DNA of 51,550 nucleotides from CAYVSP01 sp964453655 (GCA_964453655.1 CAYVSP010000002.1:1-51550); one strand, 5' to 3'; shown: positions 1 through 7,977, counted from the first letter of the stretch. Program-made: numbers and translations. The notes: generated from the letters alone by a model not told the origin.

Positions 1-21
1 AGAAATTAAAAAGAGGCTGAA

Positions 22-432
22 ATGAGTAAAGATATTTATAAAGCTGCTGGCATAATAATTCGTGATAAAAAACTTCTGGTTGAACGATCAAAAGATAAAG
101 AATTTTTTATTTCGCCAGGCGGATCGATTGAAGTAGGTGAGACTGAAGAACAAGCGTTGGTACGTGAGCTCATGGAAGAGTTTGGTATCTCGGTAGAAGA
201 AAATGAGCTTGAAAAATTTGGTGATTTTGATGCGCCAGCCGCCGGCCAGGAACACCGCGTTGTGCACATGACAGTTTTTATTGTGAAGAAGTGGCATGGT
301 GAGCCCGCACCAAATAGTGAAGTGGAAGAAATTGCTTGGGTGGCTTCAACAAATGAGCAGAAGTTGCCGCTCGGCTCTATTTTTGAACACGACGTAATTC
401 CAAAATTAGTGCAGAAAGGACTTATTGACTGA
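22..432 (+). CDS. NUDIX hydrolase (first of a tandem pair)
   Basis: A 136-residue single-domain NUDIX hydrolase. The Nudix box is complete: G34, E40, R48, E49, E52, E53 and G55 fit the GX5EX7REUXEEXGU pattern that binds the catalytic metal. Family members hydrolyse nucleoside diphosphates linked to another moiety, often oxidised or non-canonical nucleotides; the substrate cannot be read from the sequence. AAGAGG at 11-16 is a plausible ribosome binding site. The TGA stop overlaps the ATG of the next NUDIX gene by one base (TGATG), so the two are translationally coupled. The promoter lies outside the window or in its first bases. Confidence 0.9.
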   Translation: MSKDIYKAAGIIIRDKKLLVERSKDKEFFISPGGSIEVGETEEQALVRELMEEFGISVEENELEKFGDFDAPAAGQEHRVVHMTVFIVKKWHGEPAPNSEVEEIAWVASTNEQKLPLGSIFEHDVIPKLVQKGLID

Positions 433-839
433 TGGGAACCTTAAAACTTGCCGGCTGCATTATTACAGATAAGAAAGGCCAGATTTTACTGCTGCATCGT
501 AACACTGAAAAGTGGGTGCAATGGGAAGTGACCGGCGGCAAAATTGAAGAGAATGAAGACGTTAAAACTACTGCAGTGCGTGAAGTCAAAGAAGAGCTCG
601 GCGTCGATGTTGAAATAGTCAAAAAGCTTGGGGATAAGGAATTCCAAGAGAAAGATGATGTTCTCCACTACACTTGGTTCAAGGCAGAAATCAAGAAAGG
701 TGCACCCAAAGTCATGGAACCACAGACATTCGACGAGGTTGGATACAAAAGTTTAGAGGAAATGAAATTACTCACTATATCAGCCGGCGCAGCTGCTTTC
801 CTTGAACTAGTACAAAGCGACAGCATAAAACTTAACTAG
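432..839 (+). CDS. NUDIX hydrolase (second of a tandem pair)
   Basis: A 135-residue NUDIX protein with an intact box (G36, E42, R50, E51, E54, E55, G57). It is similar in size to the preceding gene but clearly diverged, for example TGGKIEE against PGGSIEV at the start of the box, so the pair is probably an old duplication with different substrates. The start is fixed by the one-base overlap TGATG with the upstream stop. The residue pattern LLLHRNTEKWVQWEVTGG resembles the MutT/ADP-ribose group. The substrate is not predictable. It probably shares one transcript with its neighbour. Confidence 0.88.
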   Translation: MGTLKLAGCIITDKKGQILLLHRNTEKWVQWEVTGGKIEENEDVKTTAVREVKEELGVDVEIVKKLGDKEFQEKDDVLHYTWFKAEIKKGAPKVMEPQTFDEVGYKSLEEMKLLTISAGAAAFLELVQSDSIKLN

Positions 840-872
840 AACATAAAAAGGGCATTTTGTTGACTTAAGAGA

Positions 873-884
873 TATACTGTTGGC
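873..884 (+). promoter_or_regulatory. -10 box for a probable leaderless mRNA
   Basis: TATACT at 873-878 ends six bases before the ATG at 885, which places the expected transcription start at or next to the start codon. No Shine-Dalgarno is present. No good -35 is found at 16-18 nt. Confidence 0.5.
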
Positions 885-1616
885 ATGAAAAGAGATCCTG
901 ATGAGGAGCTCGTTGGCATTTATAACGAGATCGATGCCCATTTGCGACGCAGCTTAAAGCAGCCGGCCACCACGCCGCATAAGTTCCTTATTACTCAGGC
1001 TTCTAGAACAAATGCCGTAGTTGCTCGGAGTAGCGAGGAGCTGAAAATATTCGCCGATTTGCGCAACATGATTATTCACAATCCTTACCGCGCGCGCATC
1101 CAGCCGTTTTTGTCGCCCAGCTATCGGGCAATTGAACGTTACCAAGCCATAAAACAAGCTATTCTTAATCCACCAAGTGCAATGACCATTGCGGTGCCAG
1201 CCAGTAAAATCTACACCGCCAAGCTTGAGACGTCGCTAAATAGAGTCTTGCGCGATATGAATCAGCATATTTTTACCCATGTACCGATTATTAAAGACAA
1301 TCAAATGATAGGAATCTTTAGCGAGAACGTGCTGTTAAGTTATTTGGCCGATAATCCTGACACAATTATCCTAAAAGACATGACCATTACTGACTTTGCG
1401 GCCTACACACCGCTGAAAGCGCACCGCGGTGAGCACTTTGAGTTTTTAGCCCGCCACGCTAGCCTGGCTGAAGTCTACGAAATCTTTAATCAAGCTATTA
1501 AGGTCAAAAAACGTGTTGGTATGGTATTTGTGACCGAGCACGGTAAAAACACCGAAAAACCTTTAGGCATTATTACAGCGTGGGATCTGGCAAGTCCAGA
1601 TTTTGAGCTGCAATAA
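885..1616 (+). CDS. CBS-domain pair protein with N-terminal HEPN-like motif
   Basis: 243 residues. The C-terminal part (about 103-240) looks like a CBS pair: the first repeat contains THVPIIKDNQMIGIFSE and the second GMVFVTE...PLGIITAWDL. CBS pairs usually sense adenine nucleotides or related ligands. The helical N-terminal part carries DLRNMIIHN, with R60-N61-x3-H65 matching the Rx4-6H motif of HEPN nucleases and their inactive relatives. The combination suggests a nucleotide-gated HEPN protein, but the HEPN assignment rests on the short motif and helical context only. The 3' end overlaps the convergent methyltransferase-like gene by 44 bases. Probably translated from a leaderless mRNA. Confidence 0.65.
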   Translation: MKRDPDEELVGIYNEIDAHLRRSLKQPATTPHKFLITQASRTNAVVARSSEELKIFADLRNMIIHNPYRARIQPFLSPSYRAIERYQAIKQAILNPPSAMTIAVPASKIYTAKLETSLNRVLRDMNQHIFTHVPIIKDNQMIGIFSENVLLSYLADNPDTIILKDMTITDFAAYTPLKAHRGEHFEFLARHASLAEVYEIFNQAIKVKKRVGMVFVTEHGKNTEKPLGIITAWDLASPDFELQ

Positions 1617-3147
1617 GCAAACGATTGCCGAGTGCTTTGGTATGTCTTTCAACTAACTTGCGCATAGGCTTCTCAACAATTAGAGCTTCGATTACGTTTT
1701 TATTGGTGTCATCGAACACTGCCGATGGACCCGCCGCTATTGCTCGTTCGGACTCTGACATTAACTCCTGCAAGGCAGCATAGTGAAATAGCGGGCGATC
1801 TATGCCATGACCAGTTAGTAGTGATAACTCACCGGCAACTCGCCTTAGTATAGATGCACTGTGATCATCGTTGTCGTATGTTGCCCATGGAAATATTACT
1901 AACTTGCCACCGTATGTTAGTTTTTGGTATAGAGTGAATAGCCGATCGACGGCAACAAAAATGCAAGTTTCTATTTCTTTTTCGGTAAGCGGACCGTCTG
2001 TATCTTCGATCCCACCAAAATTGGTTGAAAATGGCCAGGCATCATAACAAGTAATAAAAGTTAAAGTGTTATCAGGTACCGGAAGCGGTTCAAACATGCT
2101 ACTGGCAATATGTTGATTAGGATCAAATAAGCTTTTAACGGCGTGAGAAAACATATTGGTCTCTTGGATCTCTTTTGATATTGCCGTTAAGCTGCTTGAA
2201 GCTATCATAGCCCTAGGTGCTATATCTAGGCTCATAAACCTCGCAGGCCGGTAACGACTATTGCCTGCAATTCCGCGTGCTATATTGAAAATCTGCCAGT
2301 TTAAATAAGCCTGCGCTAGTTCGTAACCAAATGGTTCAGTCTCGTCTGCTAGAGCAATATCCTCTGCATGTGACTCTTGAAATTTAAGCCTGATGGCTCT
2401 TCTTTCTTTTCTAGTGATTCCTTGTAGGTCTGAATAATATTCCTGACTAGCATCCCGTACTCTTTTACCAGCTTGAACAGCCTTAGATGTAGGATGTTCT
2501 AAATTGGCCAGGACATCAAGATATGTATACCCTTCGTCCACAGACTGAAAACAAATACCCCAACGAGTTTCAAGATTACGACTACCATCTTCCATAACAT
2601 AGCTTGTAGTTTTTTGTGGAAGTACTTCAGTGAATCTGCCCACCAAATGGCGTAAGGCTGGCTCATAGTCTCCATCAGCCATGTCTTCGCTGTTGCGAGT
2701 ATATAAAACAGCCTGAATCGCGGAGTTAAGTAAGCGCCGAACCTTTTCGTCACGGGCTGCTGCCATATGGATGGACTGCATATCGGGATCTTCAAGATGA
2801 TATTCAGGATCACCACTGAAGAGTGTCTTTAGTATTTCTCGACCCCGCTCCCCGGACCGCTTAAATTCAAGCGCTCTTAGCATTTGGGCATTGAGCGGAA
2901 TAGAAGAACACAGATCAACACATACAATAGGAACGTCGCCGCTTTTTTTAAAGGTATCTTCTATCTGGGTAATCCAGCGGGGAAGTCTCTCCCATGCGTA
3001 GCCAGGTACATCTTGAGCCATATCAGGTCCCAGAGGTTCTATATCAGATATGTCGAATTGGTCGACAGGCAAGGGAGGACGCCAAAGCAGAACATCATCT
3101 AAATACGTTTCAGGGTTTATAGCAGAACGTTGCTCAGGACTAGGCAT
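1573..3147 (-). CDS. Methyltransferase-like protein of unknown role
   Basis: 524 residues with no family I can name. Residues about 300-425 have the order expected of a class I SAM-dependent methyltransferase: a hydrophobic strand with acidic end (FMSLDIAPRAM near 304-314), an LPVPDNTLTFITCYDAW segment near 355-371 resembling motif IV, and LTYGGKLVIFPW near 412-423 resembling the post-motif strand. The canonical glycine-rich motif I is not clear, so the fold may be degenerate or inactive. The first 300 residues are mostly helical and unassigned. The C-terminus lies antisense over the end of the CBS gene. It is transcribed divergently from the next large unknown gene. The start ATG is preceded by AAGGTG at about 12 nt. 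Confidence 0.55.
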   Translation of the reverse strand: MPSPEQRSAINPETYLDDVLLWRPPLPVDQFDISDIEPLGPDMAQDVPGYAWERLPRWITQIEDTFKKSGDVPIVCVDLCSSIPLNAQMLRALEFKRSGERGREILKTLFSGDPEYHLEDPDMQSIHMAAARDEKVRRLLNSAIQAVLYTRNSEDMADGDYEPALRHLVGRFTEVLPQKTTSYVMEDGSRNLETRWGICFQSVDEGYTYLDVLANLEHPTSKAVQAGKRVRDASQEYYSDLQGITRKERRAIRLKFQESHAEDIALADETEPFGYELAQAYLNWQIFNIARGIAGNSRYRPARFMSLDIAPRAMIASSSLTAISKEIQETNMFSHAVKSLFDPNQHIASSMFEPLPVPDNTLTFITCYDAWPFSTNFGGIEDTDGPLTEKEIETCIFVAVDRLFTLYQKLTYGGKLVIFPWATYDNDDHSASILRRVAGELSLLTGHGIDRPLFHYAALQELMSESERAIAAGPSAVFDDTNKNVIEALIVEKPMRKLVERHTKALGNRLLIAAQNLDLPDPTL

Positions 3148-3225
3148 AATAAAAGAACACCTTAATTCAGCAATTTATACACTCTTTATTTGCTCCTAGC
3201 AAGCATGAGTGTTGTGCCAAAACAC

Positions 3226-3253
3226 TTGCTTATTTGGTGAATAATTATATAAT
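3226..3253 (+). promoter_or_regulatory. Promoter of the 540-residue unknown gene
   Basis: TTGCTT (3226-3231), 16-nt spacer, TATAAT (3248-3253). The ATG at 3262 lies eight bases past the -10, so the mRNA would be leaderless or nearly so. Confidence 0.6.
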
Positions 3254-3261
3254 TGCTGATT

Positions 3262-4884
3262 ATGTCAAGTGGCTCAGCCGATGGAGTTAGTATTCCTATG
3301 ACCGAAACCGATACGGGAGCCGCTGTCGAGCTCAGCGGTAATTTTGCAGTTGTAACTTTTGAAGAGTTCGCTGAGCTCAATCGACCTGTTTATGCTAGCC
3401 TAGATGATCACTGGACAAAAACAGATGCTATTAAAAGACATGCTCGGGAAGCGGTTTCTGATCTCCTATCTTTACTCACGGCCGAAGACGATTCAGAAGT
3501 TCAGTTAATGAATAGGGCAGCGCGCAGAAGTAGTGGTAAATTGCCTGATCAGCGTTCTATTGCTGAAGCTGTAGAAGGAGTTGCTCTTGTTATTCGTTAC
3601 GGCGTTTATCAGCATGTAAGAAGTAACTCAGATCAAGATCTCATAGACCCAAGGCGGTTCAAGGGACATGAGCTCATTAACAAAATCCTGTCTGAACCCG
3701 TTGAAGCTAAGAGAAGAGCTATTACTGACGAGGGTGAACGCAAAAGGGCAAAAGACTTGCTTGATGGGATTACAATCGACACTGCCAATGAACTTGGACG
3801 GGAGTATACGCAAATCTATGGGTTTGAGGGGCCTTTTGTTAATACTGCCAGTTCATTTATTGCTATAAGTCTTGGCAAGGCCGACTCTTTTTTACAATGG
3901 CTGGAAAAGGTGGATGAAGAACAAGACGGTGACTTTAGGGCCTATCTGCAGGTTTTGGCAAACGACATGTTCAACAGCGAAGGAGAATCCCAAATACACT
4001 TTGCGCTGGACCAACTGAAGGCTAAAGAAGAAGATGCTCTACGTACGCGTTTTATTGAGTACCTGGTCCAGGATAAATTAGTGCCTGAAAATACTAATGT
4101 GTATCAGTGGTTAGCTCATATTGCAGTTATGTTTGGCTATGATCCTGCCGTTGACAGCCGGCGCATTTCTCATTTATTTCTATCGACTAGGGAGAACTGG
4201 AGTGAAGACCTAGAAAAAGAGTACGAAGCCTACGCTTCAAGCATCATTACAAAGTTTAAACAACGTATAGGTACTGTCCTTGAAAAATATCTTGACACAG
4301 GCCGGCAAGCGCCAACTTTAACTCAAGTTGACCGGGTAATTGCTAAGTACAACCATGATAGAGCACAACCTAGATCATCTAGACGAAGCAGGAAACCTGG
4401 AAAAACAACAGCTCAAAGCCATAGAACCACAGAGTCTAAAAAAGACGAAATACCAACTCCTGAAACGCCTAAACCGGCTAGATTAGCAGTCTTGAAGCAG
4501 AAAGATGAAGGATTACATATTGATACTGAGCAAGCTGAAGATGAAATACAGGTAATGATTAAGAAATATTGCCGTTCATATCACGAAGAGGGACTAGAGG
4601 ATGCACTTGATGAGTTAGTGAAACATATTCTGAAAGATCCTTTTGGCACAGGAACTAAAAAACTTACGTATCACGGCCACATAAAGATAGACGGTGTACC
4701 GAATAGTCTGAGACGCGCTGCCGTTCGGCGTAACGAAAAGGTTAGCTCAAGCGGAAACGTAGCCTACAGGACTCGAATTGTTTATGCTGTTATTGGTGGT
4801 AATGGTAATGGTCCGATTGTCGCAATCAAGGAAGTTTTGCATCACAACGATATGGATGGCAAATATAGCGGTAGCGGGGTTTAG
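3262..4884 (+). CDS. Large protein of unknown function, possible RelE-like C-terminus
   Basis: 540 residues from the ATG chosen here; a TTG three codons upstream is less likely because it lies within the -10 box. Residues to about 360 are acidic and helical without a recognised domain. A basic, low-complexity linker (about 370-420) follows. The last 100 residues are different in character: HILKDPFGTGTKKL, then basic strands, then YRTRIVYAVIGG and a final HHNDMDGKYSG, which resembles the strand order and basic surface of RelE/ParE toxins. That similarity is by eye and weak. It is divergent from the methyltransferase-like gene, with which it may form a lineage-specific module. No signal peptide or membrane segment is seen. 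Confidence 0.6.
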   Translation: MSSGSADGVSIPMTETDTGAAVELSGNFAVVTFEEFAELNRPVYASLDDHWTKTDAIKRHAREAVSDLLSLLTAEDDSEVQLMNRAARRSSGKLPDQRSIAEAVEGVALVIRYGVYQHVRSNSDQDLIDPRRFKGHELINKILSEPVEAKRRAITDEGERKRAKDLLDGITIDTANELGREYTQIYGFEGPFVNTASSFIAISLGKADSFLQWLEKVDEEQDGDFRAYLQVLANDMFNSEGESQIHFALDQLKAKEEDALRTRFIEYLVQDKLVPENTNVYQWLAHIAVMFGYDPAVDSRRISHLFLSTRENWSEDLEKEYEAYASSIITKFKQRIGTVLEKYLDTGRQAPTLTQVDRVIAKYNHDRAQPRSSRRSRKPGKTTAQSHRTTESKKDEIPTPETPKPARLAVLKQKDEGLHIDTEQAEDEIQVMIKKYCRSYHEEGLEDALDELVKHILKDPFGTGTKKLTYHGHIKIDGVPNSLRRAAVRRNEKVSSSGNVAYRTRIVYAVIGGNGNGPIVAIKEVLHHNDMDGKYSGSGV

Positions 4885-4972
4885 CTTACCGAAACTATAT
4901 AGAGTAACATCTATAACGCGCTGAAAAAATGTTTGAGTGCTAAAATTAAAAAAGCGGAATTAAGGGAAGAAA

Positions 4973-5578
4973 ATGCAAGATAACGCAAAAACACTGAAGG
5001 CTTATAGCCAACATGTTCAAGAATACGTTGCTGGGACCCCACAAGAAGTAAAAGGCGCCTTCCAGGAGTGGATAGATTCAGCACTCTCATTAATACCCCA
5101 AAAAGCTACTTTCCTAGAATTGGGCAGTGCTTTCGGAAGAGATGCGGACTACATTGAATCTAAGGGATATAAAGTACAGCGAACCGATGGCTCTAAAGGG
5201 TTTGTCGACTTCCTCTTAAAAAAGGGATTGAAGGCAAAACTGCTCAATGCTATTACGGACGATCTAGGAGGGCCTTATGACATGGTTTTTGCCAATGCAG
5301 TATTTTTACATTTCAATGCGAACGAACTTGATAAAGTCTTGGGCAAAATCTACAAATCGCTTAAATCACAGGGTGTTATAGCTTTTTCAGTTAAAAGAGG
5401 GGACGGCGAAGGATGGTCTAATGATAAGTTAGGGTCACCTAGATATTTTTGCTATTGGCAACCTGAAGCACTAAAAAAAGCCGTAATTAGACATGACTTC
5501 AAAATTATTAAGCTCGAAGGTGTAAATTCAGATCATCGAGATCAAAAGTGGATCCATGTAGTAGCCCAAAAACCATAG
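4973..5578 (+). CDS. Class I SAM-dependent methyltransferase
   Basis: 201 residues. Motif I is clear in TFLELGSAFGRDADYIESKG, followed by an acidic residue at the end of strand 2 (VQRTDGSKGF), DMVFANAVFLHF as motif IV and a LKSQGVIAFSVKRGDGEGW strand. This fits small-molecule or protein methyltransferases of the Methyltransf_11/23/25 type; the substrate is unknown. The start is preceded by a purine-rich GGGAAGAA. It follows the large unknown gene after 88 bases and may be expressed separately. Confidence is high for the fold and low for the substrate. Confidence 0.85.
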   Translation: MQDNAKTLKAYSQHVQEYVAGTPQEVKGAFQEWIDSALSLIPQKATFLELGSAFGRDADYIESKGYKVQRTDGSKGFVDFLLKKGLKAKLLNAITDDLGGPYDMVFANAVFLHFNANELDKVLGKIYKSLKSQGVIAFSVKRGDGEGWSNDKLGSPRYFCYWQPEALKKAVIRHDFKIIKLEGVNSDHRDQKWIHVVAQKP

Positions 5579-5637
5579 ATTCTTTGCCAAAACTCGCTCT
5601 AAGTGTTAAAATATACTAGTAATAAGAGATTTATGAG

Positions 5638-6198
5638 ATGCGTTACTTCTTAGGATTGGTCGCCCTCCTGGCATTTATAGTGCTGGTTGTAGTTGTGGTA
5701 ACCCACCACGGCTCCAAAAACAATGTTCCGGCGAGAAAGAATCCGGTGGCAGCTGACTATGTAGACAAAAACAGCATGGTCCGCCTAACCACCGACGGTG
5801 AGATAAATGCTGAAGAACTCCACCGTTCCACCGCAATCACTGTAACCCCAGACTCTCGCTCGCTGATTATCTACAAGGGATACAACCAGGAAGTTTTAAA
5901 CCAGTATAACTATTCAAATGAGAAGGCAGCTTATGCTAGCTTTCTTAAGGCGATTTCGTTGCTTGGGTATACGAGTGAGCGAAAAAACGCCAAACCAGCT
6001 GAAGAAGTAGGCGTTTGCCCGCTTGGCTCACGCTACATCTATGAACTCGAGTCGGATAATAAGAACATTAGTCGCTTGTGGTCAACAACTTGCACTAAGT
6101 CACAAGGCACTTTTGCCGGCAGTGCAGCAACTACTATTACGTTATTCCAGGCACAAATACCGGACTATAGTAAACTCACCAGCAACGTTCAGTTATAG
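5638..6198 (+). CDS. Membrane-anchored protein of unknown function
   Basis: 186 residues. One strongly hydrophobic segment (about residues 4-22, LGLVALLAFIVLVVVVVT) at the extreme N-terminus is followed by HHGSKNN and a polar domain, so the protein is probably anchored with its bulk outside the cell. Two cysteines in the outer domain (VGVCPLGSR and WSTTCTKSQG) are spaced for a possible disulfide. No family is recognised. A TATACT at 5612-5617 could serve as -10. The HAD gene starts eight bases after its stop, suggesting a two-gene unit. Confidence 0.7.
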   Translation: MRYFLGLVALLAFIVLVVVVVTHHGSKNNVPARKNPVAADYVDKNSMVRLTTDGEINAEELHRSTAITVTPDSRSLIIYKGYNQEVLNQYNYSNEKAAYASFLKAISLLGYTSERKNAKPAEEVGVCPLGSRYIYELESDNKNISRLWSTTCTKSQGTFAGSAATTITLFQAQIPDYSKLTSNVQL

Positions 6199-6206
6199 TT
6201 AATAAG

Positions 6207-6782
6207 ATGATAAAAGCTATTGTCTTTGATTGTTTTGGCGTATTAACTACAGATCTGTGGCTAGATTTTAGAAAAAACCATTTTAGTCATGACGCTGCAC
6301 TCGATAAACAAGCCTCTATCCTAAATCGACAAAGTGATCTTGGTAAGATTAGCTATGACGATTTTATTCAGCAAGTGGCTGCTTTAGCCGGTATTTCACC
6401 AAGTAAAACGCGCCTTCATATCGAAGGTAATGTCCCCAACGAGCAACTTTTTGATTATATTCGTAGCGAGCTAAGACCAAAGTACAAAATAGGTATGCTT
6501 TCCAATGCTGCAAGTAATTGGTTAGATCAAATTTTTACACCAGAACAGATCAAGCTATTTGACGCTATCGTTTTGTCCTATGCCACTGGCTTTATAAAAC
6601 CGCAGCCTGAAATATATCAGCTTACGGCAAAAAAACTTGGACTAGGTCCTAGTGAGTGCATGCTTATTGATGACCGCGAAATGCAACTCGAAGGCGCGCG
6701 CAGAACTGGCATGTACACCATTCAGTATAAAAATTTTTTGCAGATGAAAGGCGAGCTGGATGCGATTCTTGGTTCGTCATAA
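6207..6782 (+). CDS. HAD-superfamily hydrolase (YihX-like)
   Basis: 191 residues with the HAD motifs in order: motif I FDCFGVLT (nucleophile D9 in IVFDCFG), motif II GMLSNAASNW, motif III lysine in YATGFIKPQPEIY, and motif IV MLIDDREMQLEGAR. The usual second aspartate of DxD is replaced by phenylalanine, as in the HAD-IA variant-3 group that includes YihX phosphatases and related hydrolases. The helical cap (about 15-85) is of the small C1 type. The substrate is probably a sugar phosphate or similar small phosphoester; this is a family-level inference. Confidence 0.85.
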   Translation: MIKAIVFDCFGVLTTDLWLDFRKNHFSHDAALDKQASILNRQSDLGKISYDDFIQQVAALAGISPSKTRLHIEGNVPNEQLFDYIRSELRPKYKIGMLSNAASNWLDQIFTPEQIKLFDAIVLSYATGFIKPQPEIYQLTAKKLGLGPSECMLIDDREMQLEGARRTGMYTIQYKNFLQMKGELDAILGSS

Positions 6783-6808
6783 CAGCTTGTGTTTTTTATC
6801 ACACATGG

Positions 6809-6837
6809 TTGAATTGAGGGAACCGTAAGAGTATTAC
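6809..6837 (+). promoter_or_regulatory. Promoter of the 81-residue gene
   Basis: TTGAAT (6809-6814), 17-nt spacer, TATTAC (6832-6837). The transcript would carry a roughly 30-nt leader with an AAAGGA ribosome binding site near 6858-6863. Confidence 0.5.
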
Positions 6838-6874
6838 GAAGATAGGTCGATAAAATAAAAAGGAAAACCTCACA

Positions 6875-7120
6875 ATGGCTCTAGCACGAGTTGATCAATA
6901 CTTGTTATCGCTAGATGATGTGGTTCAGGCTCAACAAGTGGGGCCTGGTGACATCGCAATGTATGCGATCTTAAGCAAAGAGCAACGAGCATCAGTAGAT
7001 CCCAGTATGCGGCATCTCTTGGAACCTTATATGGCGGCAGATATTTTGACTGCTAGTGCAGTAAGGATTGCTGAATCGCCCCAACCACCAGCACTTCAAT
7101 TAGTTGATACGGATCACTAA
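6875..7120 (+). CDS. Small protein of unknown function
   Basis: 81 residues, soluble and mildly acidic, with no recognised domain. The start is supported by an upstream AAAGGA and a matching promoter. The last 21 bases overlap the 3' end of the DciA-like gene on the other strand. The leader (AAATAAAAAGG followed by A-rich sequence) closely resembles that of the unknown gene at 7479, which suggests similar expression of the two. Confidence 0.55.
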   Translation: MALARVDQYLLSLDDVVQAQQVGPGDIAMYAILSKEQRASVDPSMRHLLEPYMAADILTASAVRIAESPQPPALQLVDTDH

Positions 7121-7339
7121 GCGTTTATCTATCTGGCAGGCTTCGGCCATTTTATGGCTGTGTAACCGCAGCGTGCCGGCGAGAGCAGCACTAGGAACAG
7201 CGACGATAATTTGCCTTGTGCTCACGGCAATACTAGCTTCGGCCTGGAATTTATCCTTAATATAATCCTTGATCCGTTTTATTTCCGGCGGCTCAATGTA
7301 CTTGCTTTTGCCAAGTAGGTCTTTGATATTTGTCGCCAT
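7100..7339 (-). CDS. DciA-like / DUF721 protein
   Basis: 79 residues from the ATG at 7339. The C-terminal half (ASIAVSTRQIIVAVPSAALA, then LRLHSHKMAEACQ, ending LVIRI) matches the strand-helix pattern of the DUF721/DciA family, in which larger members load or recruit the replicative helicase DnaB. This is a short version carrying little beyond the core. I chose this start because TACAAT (7347-7352 on the plus strand) ends seven bases before it; the in-frame start ten codons upstream would place the -10 within the gene. The function is inferred from the family only. Confidence 0.65.
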   Translation of the reverse strand: MATNIKDLLGKSKYIEPPEIKRIKDYIKDKFQAEASIAVSTRQIIVAVPSAALAGTLRLHSHKMAEACQIDKRLVIRIN

Positions 7340-7346
7340 AGTACCT

Positions 7347-7352
7347 ATTGTA
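7347..7352 (-). promoter_or_regulatory. -10 box, leaderless start of DciA-like gene
   Basis: On the minus strand TACAAT is separated from the ATG at 7339 by seven bases. No Shine-Dalgarno is seen at a useful distance. Confidence 0.5.
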
Positions 7353-7405
7353 ACAACCAAAAATATCATACTGGATGTTTATTTTGTAGTAAGACAGTTA
7401 AAAAA

Positions 7406-7443
7406 GACTATAGCTTGACAGATGAGAAGGCAGGTCTATAGTC
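7406..7443 (+). promoter_or_regulatory. Promoter bracketed by an 8-bp inverted repeat
   Basis: GACTATAG (7406-7413) and CTATAGTC (7436-7443) form a perfect inverted repeat. Between and within them lie TTGACA (7415-7420), a 16-nt spacer and TATAGT (7437-7442). The half-site centres are 30 bp apart, close to three helical turns, as would suit a dimeric repressor or DNA looping. It drives the gene at 7479. Confidence 0.6.
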
Positions 7444-7478
7444 AATAATAGTTACGCTTAAATAAAAAGGTAACAAAA

Positions 7479-7949
7479 ATGTCACAAAAACCCGAAATAG
7501 ACACACTTATTCTTACTGAACTTAGCGAAGTTATAATGGCGAGACGTGCAGTGAGTCAGTTTGACCCAAAAGCTCAACAACTATTGGGGCGACTCGCGTC
7601 TATTATGGAACGGTTCTCGATGGAGTATAGACCGCTACTTGCTGAGCCATTCGTAGGGGAAGAGAGCTCTCTTATTAAAAGTGCCTTGTACAGAATTGTG
7701 GCTACCAGACCTCGCTACGCTGACTTTGACCACCTTGCACAACAGGCTCAGGCAGCTCACATCTTAGGTTTAAGTGAAGAAGTTAATGGCTTAAGCGCAC
7801 TAAATGAAGGGGTGGTTTTTGCTGGTCCACAAAAATCCTTGGCTGAAATCAGAACGTTGCAGCCTAAACAAGACTACACTCCAACTTCTTATCACTTAGA
7901 TCTATCAAGACTTTATGAACATACCGCTGCGCCACCAATTGCTGCTTAG
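7479..7949 (+). CDS. Protein of unknown function
   Basis: 156 residues, soluble, predicted mostly helical, with no recognised domain. The ATG follows an AAAAAGGTAAC ribosome binding region and a strong promoter with a flanking inverted repeat, so expression is probably regulated. No cysteine pairs, signal peptide or membrane segment are visible. The next gene has its own -10 box within 20 bases of this stop. Confidence 0.6.
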   Translation: MSQKPEIDTLILTELSEVIMARRAVSQFDPKAQQLLGRLASIMERFSMEYRPLLAEPFVGEESSLIKSALYRIVATRPRYADFDHLAQQAQAAHILGLSEEVNGLSALNEGVVFAGPQKSLAEIRTLQPKQDYTPTSYHLDLSRLYEHTAAPPIAA

Positions 7950-7965
7950 TTAACTATAACTCTGG

Positions 7966-7971
7966 CATAAT
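7966..7971 (+). promoter_or_regulatory. -10 box, leaderless start
   Basis: CATAAT ends six bases before the ATG at 7978. Confidence 0.5.
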
Positions 7972-7977
7972 AGTTGC

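Noticed and set aside
860..878. TTGACT at 860-865 as -35 for the -10 at 873-878
   Set aside because: The spacer is only seven bases; a working spacer is 16-18.
2499..2816. 105-codon minus-strand ORF
   Set aside because: It lies wholly inside the methyltransferase-like gene in another frame, has no ribosome binding site and codes for no recognisable protein.
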